A stretch of DNA of 64,000 nt from Pseudomonadota bacterium (GTDB lineage: Bacteria > Pseudomonadota > Alphaproteobacteria > Rickettsiales > UBA6187): assembly GCA_027620075.1 (NCBI GenBank), contig JAQCEY010000005.1:80289-144288 (forward strand). The letters are read 5' to 3'. The position numbers and the translations under genes were made by a program. Under the pieces are notes generated by a model, which had not been told where the DNA came from, made no database searches, and saw only the letters and a list, made by a program, of their open reading frames with translations. Below, in pieces: positions 25,976-35,579 of this stretch. Each line of letters opens with the position of its first letter. Position 1 is the stretch's first letter.

Positions 25976-27700
25976 ATGAAGAAACAAAGCACCTTATCAA
26001 AAACATTAGATGTTTTTTCTTCAAAGGAAAAATTCGGGTTATTTTTATTATTCCTATCCATGGTTATCGCTGCCATACTGGAAATGGCAGGTGTAGGGCT
26101 GATAATGCCTTTCATTGCGTTGCTTGATAAACCTGAAATTGTTCATAACAACGAATTTGCTGCTCGAATATATGCCATGTCGGGAGCCGAATCATATAAA
26201 CAGTTCATGTTGATATGCAGCGGCGGTTTAATTTTATTTTATCTGGCTAAAAATATATTCTTAGGGTTTATAATTTACCGGCAAAGTGTATTCTTAGCCA
26301 AATCAGAGGCAAATGTGGGGGTAAACCTGCTCAAAAAATACCTCTCAATGCCATATTTACGCTATGTAGAACGCAATACCGCCGAATTGGTTAACAACAT
26401 AACCATAGAGTCAACATTGCTGTTTGCAGGGCTTATAAAGCCTATATTTTTCATATTATCCGATGCTTTGGTAACTATATGCATCATGGCATTGCTTCTA
26501 TATATTGCCCCTTTAGCAACCCTTTGTGCCGTCGGCGTAATTTTACTTTCGGCAAGCATATTCTATATTATTTTAAGAAATCCGTTAAAGAGCTTAGGCG
26601 AGTCACGCCGGTATCACCGCCAAAAGATGATACAGTGGGTAACCCAAAGCCTAGGCAGCATGAAGGAAATAACCGTTTTGGGACGCAAAAAGTTCTTTGA
26701 AGACAGCTTCAAAGAACATGCCTCACAAATGATAAAGACGCAGACTTTTTATGAAACCGTAATTCAGCTACCACGTGTAATAATCGAAAGCTTCGGTGTA
26801 ATTATGTTGGTTATAATCATGGTTATATTGATAAATGAGGGCGGTAATTTTATTCCTACCCTATCGCTTTTCGCTATGGCGGCATTTAGGTTAATGCCTT
26901 CTATAAACAGGATAACATCATCTGCTACCAAGGTACGTTATTATTTAAAAACACTGAACAATCTGCATGAAGACCTGAATGCTAAAGATTATGACAATTC
27001 AACCGCATCAGACAAAACCATAAAATTCGCAAGTGAGATAAAGCTGGATAACATATCATTTGCTTATCCCGATACAAACCGCAATGTGATTGACGGTCTT
27101 AGCCTTACCGTAAAAAAGGGTTCTTCCATCGGTATTATAGGTCCGTCAGGTGAAGGAAAATCAACTTTAGTTGACATAATACTAGGACTGCTTCCCGTCA
27201 ATAAAGGTTCGGTTTTAGTAGACGGAGTTAATATATCGGAAAATCTAAAACAATGGCACAAACATATCAGCTATATGCCGCAAGCCGTATATCTTACCGA
27301 TGATACGATAAAACGTAATGTCGCACTAGGTGTAGCAGATGAAGATATAGACGATGAGCTGATATGGAACTGTCTGGATAAAGCCCAGCTTGCCGATAAG
27401 GTCAGGTCATTGCCCGAAGGTTTGGATACGACGGTAGGCGAACAGGGAACTAAATTATCCGGCGGACAGCGTCAAAGAATAGGAATCGCAAGGGCGTTAT
27501 ACAACAATCCCCAAGTTCTGGTTTTAGATGAGGCAACTACGGCTCTAGACCCTCAAACCGAAGAAAAAATATGTAACACTTTAAAGGAAATATCCGAGGA
27601 AGTAACGATAATAGCCATATCACATCAACCGAAACTTATTTCAATAACCGATGAGGTTTATAGATTAAGTGAAGGCAAACTACATATACAAAAATTCTAA
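25976..27700 (+). CDS. ABC exporter, fused membrane and ATPase domains (flippase type)
   Basis: A 574-residue half-transporter. About six transmembrane helices occupy residues 20-320. The ATPase domain carries Walker A GPSGEGKST, a Q-loop SYMPQ, signature LSGGQRQR, Walker B VLVLDEATTALD and the switch His in IAISHQP. It acts as a homodimer. Similar MsbA/PglK-type exporters flip lipid-linked oligosaccharides or lipid A across the inner membrane, and position at the end of the glycan locus supports that role. The start lies 15 bp after the oxygenase gene. Confidence 0.9.
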   Translation: MKKQSTLSKTLDVFSSKEKFGLFLLFLSMVIAAILEMAGVGLIMPFIALLDKPEIVHNNEFAARIYAMSGAESYKQFMLICSGGLILFYLAKNIFLGFIIYRQSVFLAKSEANVGVNLLKKYLSMPYLRYVERNTAELVNNITIESTLLFAGLIKPIFFILSDALVTICIMALLLYIAPLATLCAVGVILLSASIFYIILRNPLKSLGESRRYHRQKMIQWVTQSLGSMKEITVLGRKKFFEDSFKEHASQMIKTQTFYETVIQLPRVIIESFGVIMLVIIMVILINEGGNFIPTLSLFAMAAFRLMPSINRITSSATKVRYYLKTLNNLHEDLNAKDYDNSTASDKTIKFASEIKLDNISFAYPDTNRNVIDGLSLTVKKGSSIGIIGPSGEGKSTLVDIILGLLPVNKGSVLVDGVNISENLKQWHKHISYMPQAVYLTDDTIKRNVALGVADEDIDDELIWNCLDKAQLADKVRSLPEGLDTTVGEQGTKLSGGQRQRIGIARALYNNPQVLVLDEATTALDPQTEEKICNTLKEISEEVTIIAISHQPKLISITDEVYRLSEGKLHIQKF

Positions 27701-27823
27701 ATTCATTTACGTCACACCCTGCGTTTGCTTTAATCACAACAATTAGTTGAATAAGTGCCCCCTAAATTAATAATATATTAAGAAGCGTATTTTATAATAT
27801 TCTGTTGGGAGAGCTTGATTAAA

Positions 27824-29329
27824 ATGGGCAAACTATACATAAGCGACATTTCAACATTATCGAGAAACGGCATTATTGCTGTTATGGTATCGGTTATATG
27901 CCTAATAACAACTACTTTAATACTTATATTTAATACAAATTATCACCCGTTCTTATGGGTTCTGACCACAATCCCGATGTGCTTTTCATCATATGTCATC
28001 TTTATATATCTCCGTCTTGAGCATGAAAAAGAGCTTATAAGAACCGAACTTAATATCTCAAAACGAATGATAAGAAGGCTTATCATGGACGAGCAAAACC
28101 TATTCAAAGAAATGCAAAAGCAGATAGATAAAAGAAAAAAGGACAGGCAGCGAATCAAGCTAAATGAAAGCGAATCGCAGATGGTATTAGATAGTGTTGT
28201 AGAAGGAGTTGTCAGGACTGATGAAAAAGGGATAATAAACATCTTCAATCCGGCTTCCGAGAACATGTTCGGCTACAAGAAAGATGAGGTTATAGGTCGA
28301 AACATAAATTTCCTTATACCCAATATATATAATGAAGAGCAAGGGGTTATAGACAAAAACACCCTAAGAAAAATATTCGCAAAGAAAAAAAACGGACGCA
28401 AGTTCCCTATTGATATGACCGTAAATGAAGCAAAGACCGCCGAGAAAAAAGAATATGTGGCAATTATTTACGATATTTCAGATAAAAGAATGCAAGGCAG
28501 GGCTTTCCACAAATACACCGAAAAGCTTGAATGGGCAAATTACGAAACTCAAAAAGCACGACTGGAAGCGGAGCGTGCCAACTACGCAAAGACCATATTC
28601 CTTGCCAATATGAGCCACGAAATAAGAACACCGCTCAACGGCATAATAGGCTTGACGGAGCTAATGCTAAACACGCAATTAAATGCAAAGCAGGAACGTT
28701 ATGCAAACCAGATATATAATTCGGGCGAAACTTTGCTTGAAATTATCAATGATATCCTTGATTTCTCCAAAATTGAGGCAAATGCACTCAAACTTGAAAA
28801 TGCCAAATTCAATTTAACGGAGCTTGTCAAAAACTGTGAAAATATGTTTCAACCTTTATATGATGAAAAAGGCATAAAGCTAAAAGTAAATTACACGAAA
28901 AACATCTTGAACGATTATACGGGCGATCCGACCAGATTAAGGCAGATAATAACCAACCTGATAGGCAACTCCCTTAAATTCACCGAAAAAGGCACTGTAA
29001 CCCTGACCATAACAAAGAAACGAACCTTAAATACAAAAGAAACATTACTATTTGAGGTAAAAGATACGGGCGTAGGTATTTCTACTAAAAAGCAGAAGAA
29101 TATTTTTGATAAGTTCGCTCAGGCAGATGCATCTACAACACGTAAATTCGGCGGTACGGGTCTCGGGCTGGCAATATGTAAGCAGCTTGTAGAGCTAATG
29201 GGGGGACAGATAGGTGTAAAGAGCCGTTTAGGCAAGGGGTCTCTGTTCTGGTTCAAGATACCTATGAATACTGTAAAAACCAAAAATTCAACTAATCCTC
29301 AAAAGGAGAGGGCGTATGCAAAAAATTAA
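27824..29329 (+). CDS. PAS-domain sensor histidine kinase
   Basis: About 501 residues from ATG 27824 (ribosome site GGAGAGC; an earlier TTG is less likely). Two membrane segments near the start are joined by a very short loop (about residues 16-38 and 43-65). A coiled coil and a PAS domain (SVVEGVVRTDEKGIINIFNPASENMFGY) follow. The HisKA domain has the phospho-His in NMSHEIRTPLNG at about residue 264, and the HATPase domain carries FGGTGLGLAICKQLVELMGG. It has no receiver of its own. The next gene, a lone receiver, overlaps its end by 14 bases and is the obvious partner. Confidence 0.92.
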   Translation: MGKLYISDISTLSRNGIIAVMVSVICLITTTLILIFNTNYHPFLWVLTTIPMCFSSYVIFIYLRLEHEKELIRTELNISKRMIRRLIMDEQNLFKEMQKQIDKRKKDRQRIKLNESESQMVLDSVVEGVVRTDEKGIINIFNPASENMFGYKKDEVIGRNINFLIPNIYNEEQGVIDKNTLRKIFAKKKNGRKFPIDMTVNEAKTAEKKEYVAIIYDISDKRMQGRAFHKYTEKLEWANYETQKARLEAERANYAKTIFLANMSHEIRTPLNGIIGLTELMLNTQLNAKQERYANQIYNSGETLLEIINDILDFSKIEANALKLENAKFNLTELVKNCENMFQPLYDEKGIKLKVNYTKNILNDYTGDPTRLRQIITNLIGNSLKFTEKGTVTLTITKKRTLNTKETLLFEVKDTGVGISTKKQKNIFDKFAQADASTTRKFGGTGLGLAICKQLVELMGGQIGVKSRLGKGSLFWFKIPMNTVKTKNSTNPQKERAYAKN

Positions 29330-29717
29330 TGAGAAATTTCCAGGTACAAAAGTGCTGGTAGCAGATGATTATCCTATCAATCTTGAACTTACTCAGGAAA
29401 TGCTCGAAATGATGGAATGTATGGTTGATTCCGCCGAAGACGGCATAGAAGCCGTAAAATTATGTAACGATAATGAATATGATGTAATTTTCATGGACGT
29501 TCAGATGCCCAATATGGACGGTTACAAAGCAACAAAGGAAATACGTAAATCAGGTAACGGCAACTCCAAAACCGTAATAATAGCAATAACGGCAAGCGCT
29601 ATGGCAGGAGATAAGGAAAAGTGCCTTGATGCAGGCATGAATGATTATATAAGCAAGCCCATAAAGGGAAAGAATATAGAAGATATGTTAATTAAATATA
29701 TCAGGGATAAAAAATGA
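29316..29717 (+). CDS. Single-domain response regulator
   Basis: A 133-residue receiver with acidic pair D17-D18, phospho-acceptor D61 (IFMDVQMPNMDGY), switch Thr in AITASAM, and K114 (ISKPIKG). The sequence resembles receivers fused to hybrid kinases, so this may be a split hybrid kinase. It overlaps the upstream PAS kinase (14 bases) and the downstream dual receiver (4 bases), which implies coupled translation. No output domain is present. Confidence 0.9.
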   Translation: MQKINEKFPGTKVLVADDYPINLELTQEMLEMMECMVDSAEDGIEAVKLCNDNEYDVIFMDVQMPNMDGYKATKEIRKSGNGNSKTVIIAITASAMAGDKEKCLDAGMNDYISKPIKGKNIEDMLIKYIRDKK

Positions 29718-30613
29718 CAAAGGAAAAAGATCCTACCGTTTTAATTATAGAAGATAACAAGATGTTCAGGGATCTGGCATTTGATGTTTTTGACAATACG
29801 GACAGGATAACGGCTAAAGACGCAAATGAGGGTCTGACCAAGTTCAAGGAGCAAATCCCCGATATAACACTTCTTGACATAGGATTACCGGACAGGAGCG
29901 GTCTGGATATCTTACCGGAGATGGTAGCTTATAACCCTGAAGCATTTATAGTAATGCTTACAAAAAGCAATATAAAGAAAGATGTTGAACAGGCAAAGAG
30001 ATTGGGTGCAAAAGGTTATATATCAAAACCTTTTACCTATAAAAAGGTATTGGACTGCATGGATATGTATAAAACATTCAAAGCGGAGCTTGAAAAAAAA
30101 TCCGAAAATGAGCGTTTCCACAGAGAAAACACTCAAGAATTTTTTGAAGAGCAGGAAATTGAGAATAACAAAAAAATAGAGGAGCATAAATTAAAGCTTT
30201 ACGAAGATATGATAAGGGAACAAATTTCTAATTTATCCATATTATTTGTTGATGACTATCCCTCAAACAGGTTCAAGGCGAAGAACGTATTTGCTAAAAT
30301 GGGTTGCAATATAAAAACCGCAAATAACGGTGAGGAAGCCGTAGAAATATATAAACAAGGTAATTTCAATATTATATTCATGGATTCTGCAATGGACGAT
30401 ATAAGCGGCTATACGGCTACAAAAAGAATCCGTAAATACGAAAAGGAAAATAAACTAAAAAGGTCACTTATAATAGGCATGCCCGAATATAGTAATGAGA
30501 TAGAAGATAAACTATGGCTGCAATCGGATATGGACGACTACATAACCAAGCCTGCCAAGATATACAAAGTTAAAGACATAATACGAAAATATATTGAAGA
30601 TAATTTAAAGTAA
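29714..30613 (+). CDS. Tandem receiver (REC-REC) protein
   Basis: A 299-residue protein with two receiver domains joined by a charged coiled-coil linker (about residues 120-170). Domain 1: D55 acceptor (LLDIGLPDRSG), K105 (ISKPF). Domain 2: D224 acceptor (FMDSAMDDISGY), K279 (ITKPAK). Its switch region reads IIGMPEYS, without the usual Thr/Ser-Ala, so domain 2 may have altered signalling. No DNA-binding, enzymatic or Hpt domain exists. It may shuttle phosphate between the two kinases encoded on either side. Confidence 0.9.
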   Translation: MTKEKDPTVLIIEDNKMFRDLAFDVFDNTDRITAKDANEGLTKFKEQIPDITLLDIGLPDRSGLDILPEMVAYNPEAFIVMLTKSNIKKDVEQAKRLGAKGYISKPFTYKKVLDCMDMYKTFKAELEKKSENERFHRENTQEFFEEQEIENNKKIEEHKLKLYEDMIREQISNLSILFVDDYPSNRFKAKNVFAKMGCNIKTANNGEEAVEIYKQGNFNIIFMDSAMDDISGYTATKRIRKYEKENKLKRSLIIGMPEYSNEIEDKLWLQSDMDDYITKPAKIYKVKDIIRKYIEDNLK

Positions 30614-30621
30614 AAAAAATT

Positions 30622-31293
30622 ATGAATGATAATATTTCTTATTACAAATCAAAAATAGAATCACTTTCCGACGACATAGAGCTAATGGCACATATAGCTT
30701 CCCATGACATAAAAGATCCGTTGCGTCAGGCATTATCCGACTTAGAAGAAAATCAGGATATACACAGTGCCAAAGAATCTATAACAAAGGTAATTGAAAT
30801 AATAACCTTACTTCGTGAATATTCGCACCTGTTAAAATTCAACGAAACATTGTCAAAAGTTGACTGCAATGAGGTATTAAGCGAATCCCTCGACGAATTA
30901 TCAGCATATATTAAAGAACACAAAGCTACGATTACAAATGATAAACTACCTGAAGTAAATGCTTTCAAACCGCATTTAAAGATAGTTTTTTTATCACTTA
31001 TAAAAAACTCCGTATGCTACAATGACAACAATGAACCAAAATTACATATAAGCTGTAAAAAGGAAGGTCAGTTCTGGCTATTCAAGTTCTCTGATAACGG
31101 AATAGGAATTGAACATTTTTATAGAAAGTACGTATTCGCCCTTTTCCAAAAATTAGATGAAGAACACGGCAACACAGGTTATGGAGCAGGTCTTGCATTT
31201 TGTAAAAAAATAATTGAGAATCATAACGGTAAGATATGGTTTGAATCTGACGGAAGCAGCGGTACTGATTTTTATTTTACAATTCCGTTGTAA
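30622..31293 (+). CDS. Minimal histidine kinase without sensor domain
   Basis: A 223-residue soluble kinase. The dimerisation domain starts almost at the N-terminus with the phospho-His H28 (HIASHDIKDPLRQ), a motif typical of phytochrome-like kinases. The ATPase domain follows (N-box LKNSVCYND, G1 FSDNGIGI, G2 GYGAGLAFCKKIIENHNG). There is no input, membrane or HAMP region. Gene order (PAS kinase, receiver, dual receiver, this kinase) suggests that it works within one phosphorelay. It converges with the AIM24-family gene 10 bp away. Confidence 0.88.
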   Translation: MNDNISYYKSKIESLSDDIELMAHIASHDIKDPLRQALSDLEENQDIHSAKESITKVIEIITLLREYSHLLKFNETLSKVDCNEVLSESLDELSAYIKEHKATITNDKLPEVNAFKPHLKIVFLSLIKNSVCYNDNNEPKLHISCKKEGQFWLFKFSDNGIGIEHFYRKYVFALFQKLDEEHGNTGYGAGLAFCKKIIENHNGKIWFESDGSSGTDFYFTIPL

Positions 31294-31303
31294 AACACCG
31301 TTT

Positions 31304-32482
31304 CTACTTCTTCTTATCTTTCTTTCTTTCGCTAGCCACTAAAGTTTTAGCTGCCAGCATCGTACTTGAAACTATATTATCTTTAAAATTACCTAATGAA
31401 TTAGATTGTATCCATATATCCCCCGGTCCCGTGTAGCTTTCAATAACTTTTGCAAAACCGCTTTCTATTACGGTACTCAGTGTTATATTCACCGTTGACT
31501 GCCTTGCCATAACATATGTCTGGAAAGCGTTTATGGTTTCTCCCTGTGCAAGAGTTCTTTTATAGACACCGCCACCAAACCATAAAAAAACAAGACCGTC
31601 CCCTTCCAGTTTTAACAACTTTAAACCGTCAACTTTTTTACAATCACCGTTTTCCTTGGAGTCTGCTTTAGTAAATACGACAGATGCAGAGGCACACAAA
31701 AGAGTGTTCTCCCTACAAAGAATACTCCGGTACTGCCCTAAATTGATGACCGCTATATTACCCGGAAAGTTGCCTGAAAATAATACATGCTTTGGTTTAA
31801 ACGAGGTGTTTTTACATTTTTTTACAAAAACTTTGCTATGAGATGCCATTGCCATACCGGTACTTACCATCTTACCTATCAATCCCTGCGGAGCCATTTT
31901 ATGAGAACTAACTTCGGTAACGAACTCAATACCGTTATCAAAGGTCATAACAGTATCTTTCTGATAGATTAGTTCCCGACTTGGTTTCAGGATAATTTCA
32001 ACAAATTGAGTATCGTTATTATGTACTATATAATCAAAATCCCTAAAATTATTAGCCGAATTTGATACGGTATTATTTGGTGCGTTTTCTCTAAGAGGAG
32101 GAACCGAAACTCCCCTTGCTATAGTATCATCGCCCGAACCTGCTTTATTACTTAAGGTTTCTTCCCCCTCCATCATTTTTTGAGCTATCTCGGCAGGTTT
32201 AGGGTGATGCTCCGAATCGCCTTGACCACCTGTATTTTCATAAGAACCGCCCCTGCCCTTTGCAGCCTCTTCCTCCATCATTTTCTGAGCTATCTGAGCC
32301 GGTGTAAGATGAACCGAATTATCTTTCCCAGAAGAAGTGTTATCAGGCGTTGTTCTTGATTCTGTAGGTGAAGGTGTCTGTTTGGTAGTTGCCGGTTTTG
32401 TAGAGCTATGCGGAGAATTGAGATTCTTCTGCAACATCTTCGGACCTCGTCTTAATGCCGGCGGCAAATCATCATCAATCAT
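31304..32482 (-). CDS. AIM24/TIGR00266-family protein with disordered, repeat-bearing N-terminus
   Basis: A 392-residue protein. Residues 1-150 are low-complexity, rich in Ser/Thr/Pro, and contain a repeated motif: LTPAQIAQKMMEEE (60-73) and KPAEIAQKMMEGEE (95-108). The C-terminal AIM24-type beta domain runs from about 165, including MVSTGMAMASHSKVFVKKC, LFSGNFPGNIAVINLG and ESYTGPGDIWIQS. It then ends in a Lys-rich tail (SERKKDKKK). Family function is uncertain in bacteria; mitochondrial AIM24 helps organise the inner membrane. The disordered head is unusual. The gene stands alone, convergent with the kinase. Confidence 0.7.
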   Translation of the reverse strand: MIDDDLPPALRRGPKMLQKNLNSPHSSTKPATTKQTPSPTESRTTPDNTSSGKDNSVHLTPAQIAQKMMEEEAAKGRGGSYENTGGQGDSEHHPKPAEIAQKMMEGEETLSNKAGSGDDTIARGVSVPPLRENAPNNTVSNSANNFRDFDYIVHNNDTQFVEIILKPSRELIYQKDTVMTFDNGIEFVTEVSSHKMAPQGLIGKMVSTGMAMASHSKVFVKKCKNTSFKPKHVLFSGNFPGNIAVINLGQYRSILCRENTLLCASASVVFTKADSKENGDCKKVDGLKLLKLEGDGLVFLWFGGGVYKRTLAQGETINAFQTYVMARQSTVNITLSTVIESGFAKVIESYTGPGDIWIQSNSLGNFKDNIVSSTMLAAKTLVASERKKDKKK

Positions 32483-32575
32483 ACTAATCCCCCTTTAAAT
32501 TACCGATTTAAGATAGAATTATAATACAAACAATTATAGTGTATCAACCGTTTATTAATTATTAGCAGTTGCAAA

Positions 32576-32734
32576 CTAACTTTCTAATGATTCCTCATCT
32601 AACACGGGTTCATCGTCCTCTACTGCATAAGATTCATTTAACCACTTACCCAAATCAACATCAGCACAACGTTTTGAACAAAAAGGTTTATATTTTTCAG
32701 CCGATGGTTTTTTGCATATAGGACATTTAGCCAT
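32576..32734 (-). CDS. yacG: DNA gyrase inhibitor YacG (small zinc-ribbon protein)
   Basis: A 52-residue ORF on the minus strand. It begins MAKCPICKKP and continues with FCSKRCADVDLGKWLNESY, giving the four-cysteine zinc site (C-x2-C, C-x3-C) and the conserved D-L-x-x-W segment of YacG. An acidic tail follows. YacG binds the gyrase B subunit and blocks DNA binding. Its start overlaps the end of maf by eight bases, matching the infA-maf-yacG order found in alphaproteobacteria. Confidence 0.88.
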   Translation of the reverse strand: MAKCPICKKPSAEKYKPFCSKRCADVDLGKWLNESYAVEDDEPVLDEESLES

Positions 32735-33302
32735 TGTTGTACCCCGTTCCTTCCAGCATTGAAAGTGTTTCGTATAAAGGCAGACCTACAACAGATGAGT
32801 AAGAGCCGTTCAGGGATTTTACAAACCCGCCTGCTATACCCTGTATCGCATAGCCCCCTGCTTTACCGATACCTTCTTTGCTTTCTATATATCCGTTTAT
32901 CTCTTTAACACTCAGTCTTTTGAACTTAACTTTTGTTTCAATGACTTTATCGGATAACCTGCCTTCAGGTGATATAAGGCAAACACAGCTTATAACGGTA
33001 TGTTGCCTTCCTGATAACAATTGAAGGCACTGTGCAACCTGATCGTCATTTTCCGCTTTTGGCAAAATCCTTCTTCCGCACGCAACCACCGTATCGGCAC
33101 TCAATATAAAATCATCTTTATATTTGTGTAAAACTGCCTTTGCCTTACCTATCGCCATACGTAATGCATATTGCTTGGGTATTTCATTTTGTAAAGGGGA
33201 CTCATCAATATCTGCAGGTTCAATAATATCCGGTGTAATATTAACCTGCTGTAATAAATCCTTACGCCTCGGTGATGCCGATGCGAGAATTAGCTTTGGC
33301 AT
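32727..33302 (-). CDS. maf: Maf family nucleotide pyrophosphatase
   Basis: A 191-residue protein with the substrate-binding start LILASASPRRKDLLQQ, the DESPLQNEIPKQYALRMAIGKA region, the catalytic strand ILSADTVVA, and the late GKAGGYAIQGIAG and NGSYSSVVGLPLYET. Maf proteins hydrolyse non-canonical or modified nucleoside triphosphates. It lies between infA (22 bp upstream) and yacG (overlap), the classic alphaproteobacterial arrangement. Confidence 0.93.
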   Translation of the reverse strand: MPKLILASASPRRKDLLQQVNITPDIIEPADIDESPLQNEIPKQYALRMAIGKAKAVLHKYKDDFILSADTVVACGRRILPKAENDDQVAQCLQLLSGRQHTVISCVCLISPEGRLSDKVIETKVKFKRLSVKEINGYIESKEGIGKAGGYAIQGIAGGFVKSLNGSYSSVVGLPLYETLSMLEGTGYNNG

Positions 33303-33324
33303 AAAACTACCATGTTATTTTTTA

Positions 33325-33591
33325 TTACTCGTCATCTGAGTCTTTTTCTACGGTAGATTCAGGGCTAGGTTTGCTTTTATATCTGTGAATTACACGCCCC
33401 TTAGAAAGGTCATACGGTGTCATTTCCACTTTTACCCAGTCGCCCACTAATACCCTTATACGGTTCTTACGCATACGTCCCGATGTATGACCCAATACTT
33501 CATGCCCATTTTCAAGTTCTATACGGAACATTGCGTTCGGGAGTAATTCCAGAACAGTACCATCGAATTCCAATAACTCTTCTTTAGCCAT
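33325..33591 (-). CDS. infA: Translation initiation factor IF-1
   Basis: An 88-residue protein. The S1/OB-fold core, about 72 residues long, contains [61 protein letters not shown]. It carries an additional acidic C-terminal tail ([12 protein letters not shown]) beyond the usual end. IF-1 occupies the ribosomal A site during initiation. It heads the infA-maf-yacG cluster. Confidence 0.97.
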   Translation of the reverse strand: MAKEELLEFDGTVLELLPNAMFRIELENGHEVLGHTSGRMRKNRIRVLVGDWVKVEMTPYDLSKGRVIHRYKSKPSPESTVEKDSDDE

Positions 33592-33978
33592 AAACCCTAT
33601 CTAATTTAATAATTATAATTATTAAAAATAATTCCCATATTGAAATTATTAATTGTTAATAGCCGATTACAAACTCATTCTAAATTTAGAATTAATTGAC
33701 TACAACCACTGTATTCATAGCTAATTAGTTCAAACTTTCAAGATAAAAAACAATTATGCAATAAATATCATACGGAAACGTCCGGCAAGCATATATTTTG
33801 TATAAATTCTACTACAGCCTTTTTATTTCATTTTTGAACTTGCTTCAGATTTGCCTATGACAAAATATATGTATATGAAACAATCCCACTGATTGCATAA
33901 TAAGGAATTATGTGTTATAGGTGCTGACCTTTATAAACTTTTGAAATTTTCAAATATTCCCTGCTTGAAAAAGGTGTA
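33592..33978. other. Intergenic region between divergent infA and miaB
   Basis: AT-rich DNA of about 390 bp with no credible coding frame. It must hold the two divergent promoters. Several TATAAT-like hexamers exist, but none can be paired convincingly with a -35 box by eye. No RNA fold or repeat related to the other elements of the window is seen. Confidence 0.4.
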
Positions 33979-33981
33979 GTG

Positions 33982-35328
33982 ATGGCAAAGAAGAAATTAC
34001 ATATTAAAACATATGGCTGTGCGATGAATGTTTATGATTCGATACAAATGACCGATATGTTCTATAATCTCGGCTATGAAAATTCAGATAGCATAGCAGG
34101 TTCCGATCTGGTTATCCTTAACACATGTCATATTAGGGAAAAAGCTGCTGAAAAAGTTTACTCTGAACTAGGTCGCATCAAGAAAGCAAAAGAGAAGAAG
34201 AAAGCCTGCGGCGAGAATATGATAATTGCGGTGGCAGGGTGCGTAGGTCAGGCAGAGGGGGACGAAATATTCCGACGTGCCCCGTATGTCGATGTTGTAG
34301 TCGGCCCTCAGTCTTATCAAACACTTCCCGATCTTGTGGGTAAAGTACAAAGAGAAAGCGGACACCTTATAAATCTTGAATTCGAAGATGATAAATTTGA
34401 CAAGCTCCCCAAAGAATCATCACAATCAAATATCTGTGCCGTGTTGTCTATTCAGGAAGGGTGCGATAAGTTCTGCACGTTCTGTGTAGTACCATATACT
34501 CGTGGTGCCGAATACTCCCGTAATGTTCCCGAGATATACCGTGAGGCTGTTTCGCTTGTAGCACGAGGTGCTAAAGAGATAACCCTTCTGGGGCAGAACG
34601 TAAATGCTTATCATGGCGAATCATCTGACGGACAAATATGGAATCTTGGAAAATTAATAAAGCATATTGCAAAGATTGAAGGCTTAGAACGCATAAGATA
34701 CAGCACATCTCACCCTCGTGATATGCACGAAGACTTATATGACGTACACAGGAGCGAACCGAAGTTGATGCCGTTTTTAAACCTGCCCGTTCAGTCCGGT
34801 TCAGATAAAATACTAAATGCCATGAATCGTAAGCATACTCGCGAATTTTATTTTAAGATTATGGAACGCCTAAGACAAGAACGCCCTGATATTCAGTTTA
34901 GCTCCGACTTCATCATAGGTTTTCCGGGTGAGACGGAACAGGATTTTGAAGATACTATGGATTTGGCAAAAAGGGTGAATTTTACGCAAGCATACTCTTT
35001 TTGCTACAGCCCACGCCCGGGAACACCCGGTGCGCAAATGGATAATCAGCTAGAAGAATCTGTCAAAAAAGAACGCCTCATGCGTTTTCAGGCACTGATA
35101 AGCAACCAGCAGCTTGAATATAACCAAAGCTGTGTGGGTAAAACAATGCCCGTACTATTTGAAGGTAAAGGTAACAAACAAGGTCAGATAACGGGTAAAA
35201 GCCCTTATATGCAGTCAGTTATAGTTAACGGCTCCGAAGAACTGATAGGAAAAATAATTGATGTAAATATCAAACAAGCAGGTCCTAACAGTTTAAAAGG
35301 CGAGTTGCTCTATAATGTTTCCAAATAA
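33982..35328 (+). CDS. miaB: tRNA-2-methylthio-N6-dimethylallyladenosine synthase
   Basis: About 448 residues from ATG 33982 (an overlapping GTG precedes it). It has the three MiaB parts: an N-terminal UPF0004 domain with cluster cysteines in [17 protein letters not shown] and AGCVGQAEG; a radical-SAM domain with C-x3-C-x2-C ([16 protein letters not shown]); and a C-terminal TRAM domain (LFEGKG...[13 protein letters not shown]). It adds the methylthio group to position 37 of tRNAs that read U-starting codons. Confidence 0.96.
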   Translation: MAKKKLHIKTYGCAMNVYDSIQMTDMFYNLGYENSDSIAGSDLVILNTCHIREKAAEKVYSELGRIKKAKEKKKACGENMIIAVAGCVGQAEGDEIFRRAPYVDVVVGPQSYQTLPDLVGKVQRESGHLINLEFEDDKFDKLPKESSQSNICAVLSIQEGCDKFCTFCVVPYTRGAEYSRNVPEIYREAVSLVARGAKEITLLGQNVNAYHGESSDGQIWNLGKLIKHIAKIEGLERIRYSTSHPRDMHEDLYDVHRSEPKLMPFLNLPVQSGSDKILNAMNRKHTREFYFKIMERLRQERPDIQFSSDFIIGFPGETEQDFEDTMDLAKRVNFTQAYSFCYSPRPGTPGAQMDNQLEESVKKERLMRFQALISNQQLEYNQSCVGKTMPVLFEGKGNKQGQITGKSPYMQSVIVNGSEELIGKIIDVNIKQAGPNSLKGELLYNVSK

Positions 35329-35331
35329 TTT

Positions 35332-35351
35332 CTATGGTCAAGCCATAGTAT
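35332..35351. repeat. Short palindromic repeat of the CATACT-TTGACC family (inverted copy)
   Basis: CTATGGTCAAGCCATAGTAT is the reverse complement of the core at about 46743-46762. It directly abuts the 190-bp element, and a related fragment (ATAGTCAATCCATAGTATA) lies on the other side, suggesting that the element landed in or next to this repeat. Confidence 0.45.
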
Positions 35352-35541
35352 GAAGCCTCTGCAAAAGTCAAAAACCTACTCTCCCCTTGAGGGAGAGTTA
35401 AAAACACGAAGTGTTTTTGTGAGGGGTAGAAGCCCGCAAGTGTTTGTTATACCTGCATGTATCGCCCTCTCTCCAACTCTCTCCCGTACACGGGAGAGAG
35501 GATACAAAGAACTCAACTTTACAACCTTTTGCAGATGCTTC
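35352..35541. repeat. 190-bp MITE-like element with 16-bp terminal inverted repeats
   Basis: The ends are GAAGCCTCTGCAAAAG (35352-35367) and CTTTTGCAGATGCTTC (35526-35541), which are inverted repeats with one mismatch. The flanking bases are TAT on both sides, consistent with a TA-type target duplication. Internal stems include CTCTCCCCTTGAGGGAGAG and CTCTCTCCCGTACACGGGAGAGAG. An open frame crosses it but is only a by-product of the repeat. Confidence 0.65.
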
Positions 35542-35579
35542 TATAGATAGTCAATCCATAGTATAATAATTCTTATAAT

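Noticed and set aside
35350-35550. 66-codon open frame behind miaB
   Set aside because: It coincides with the 190-bp inverted-repeat element, and its sequence (PLEGELK, FVRGRSP, SPTLSRTRERG) is a by-product of the repeat seen in many unrelated genomes.
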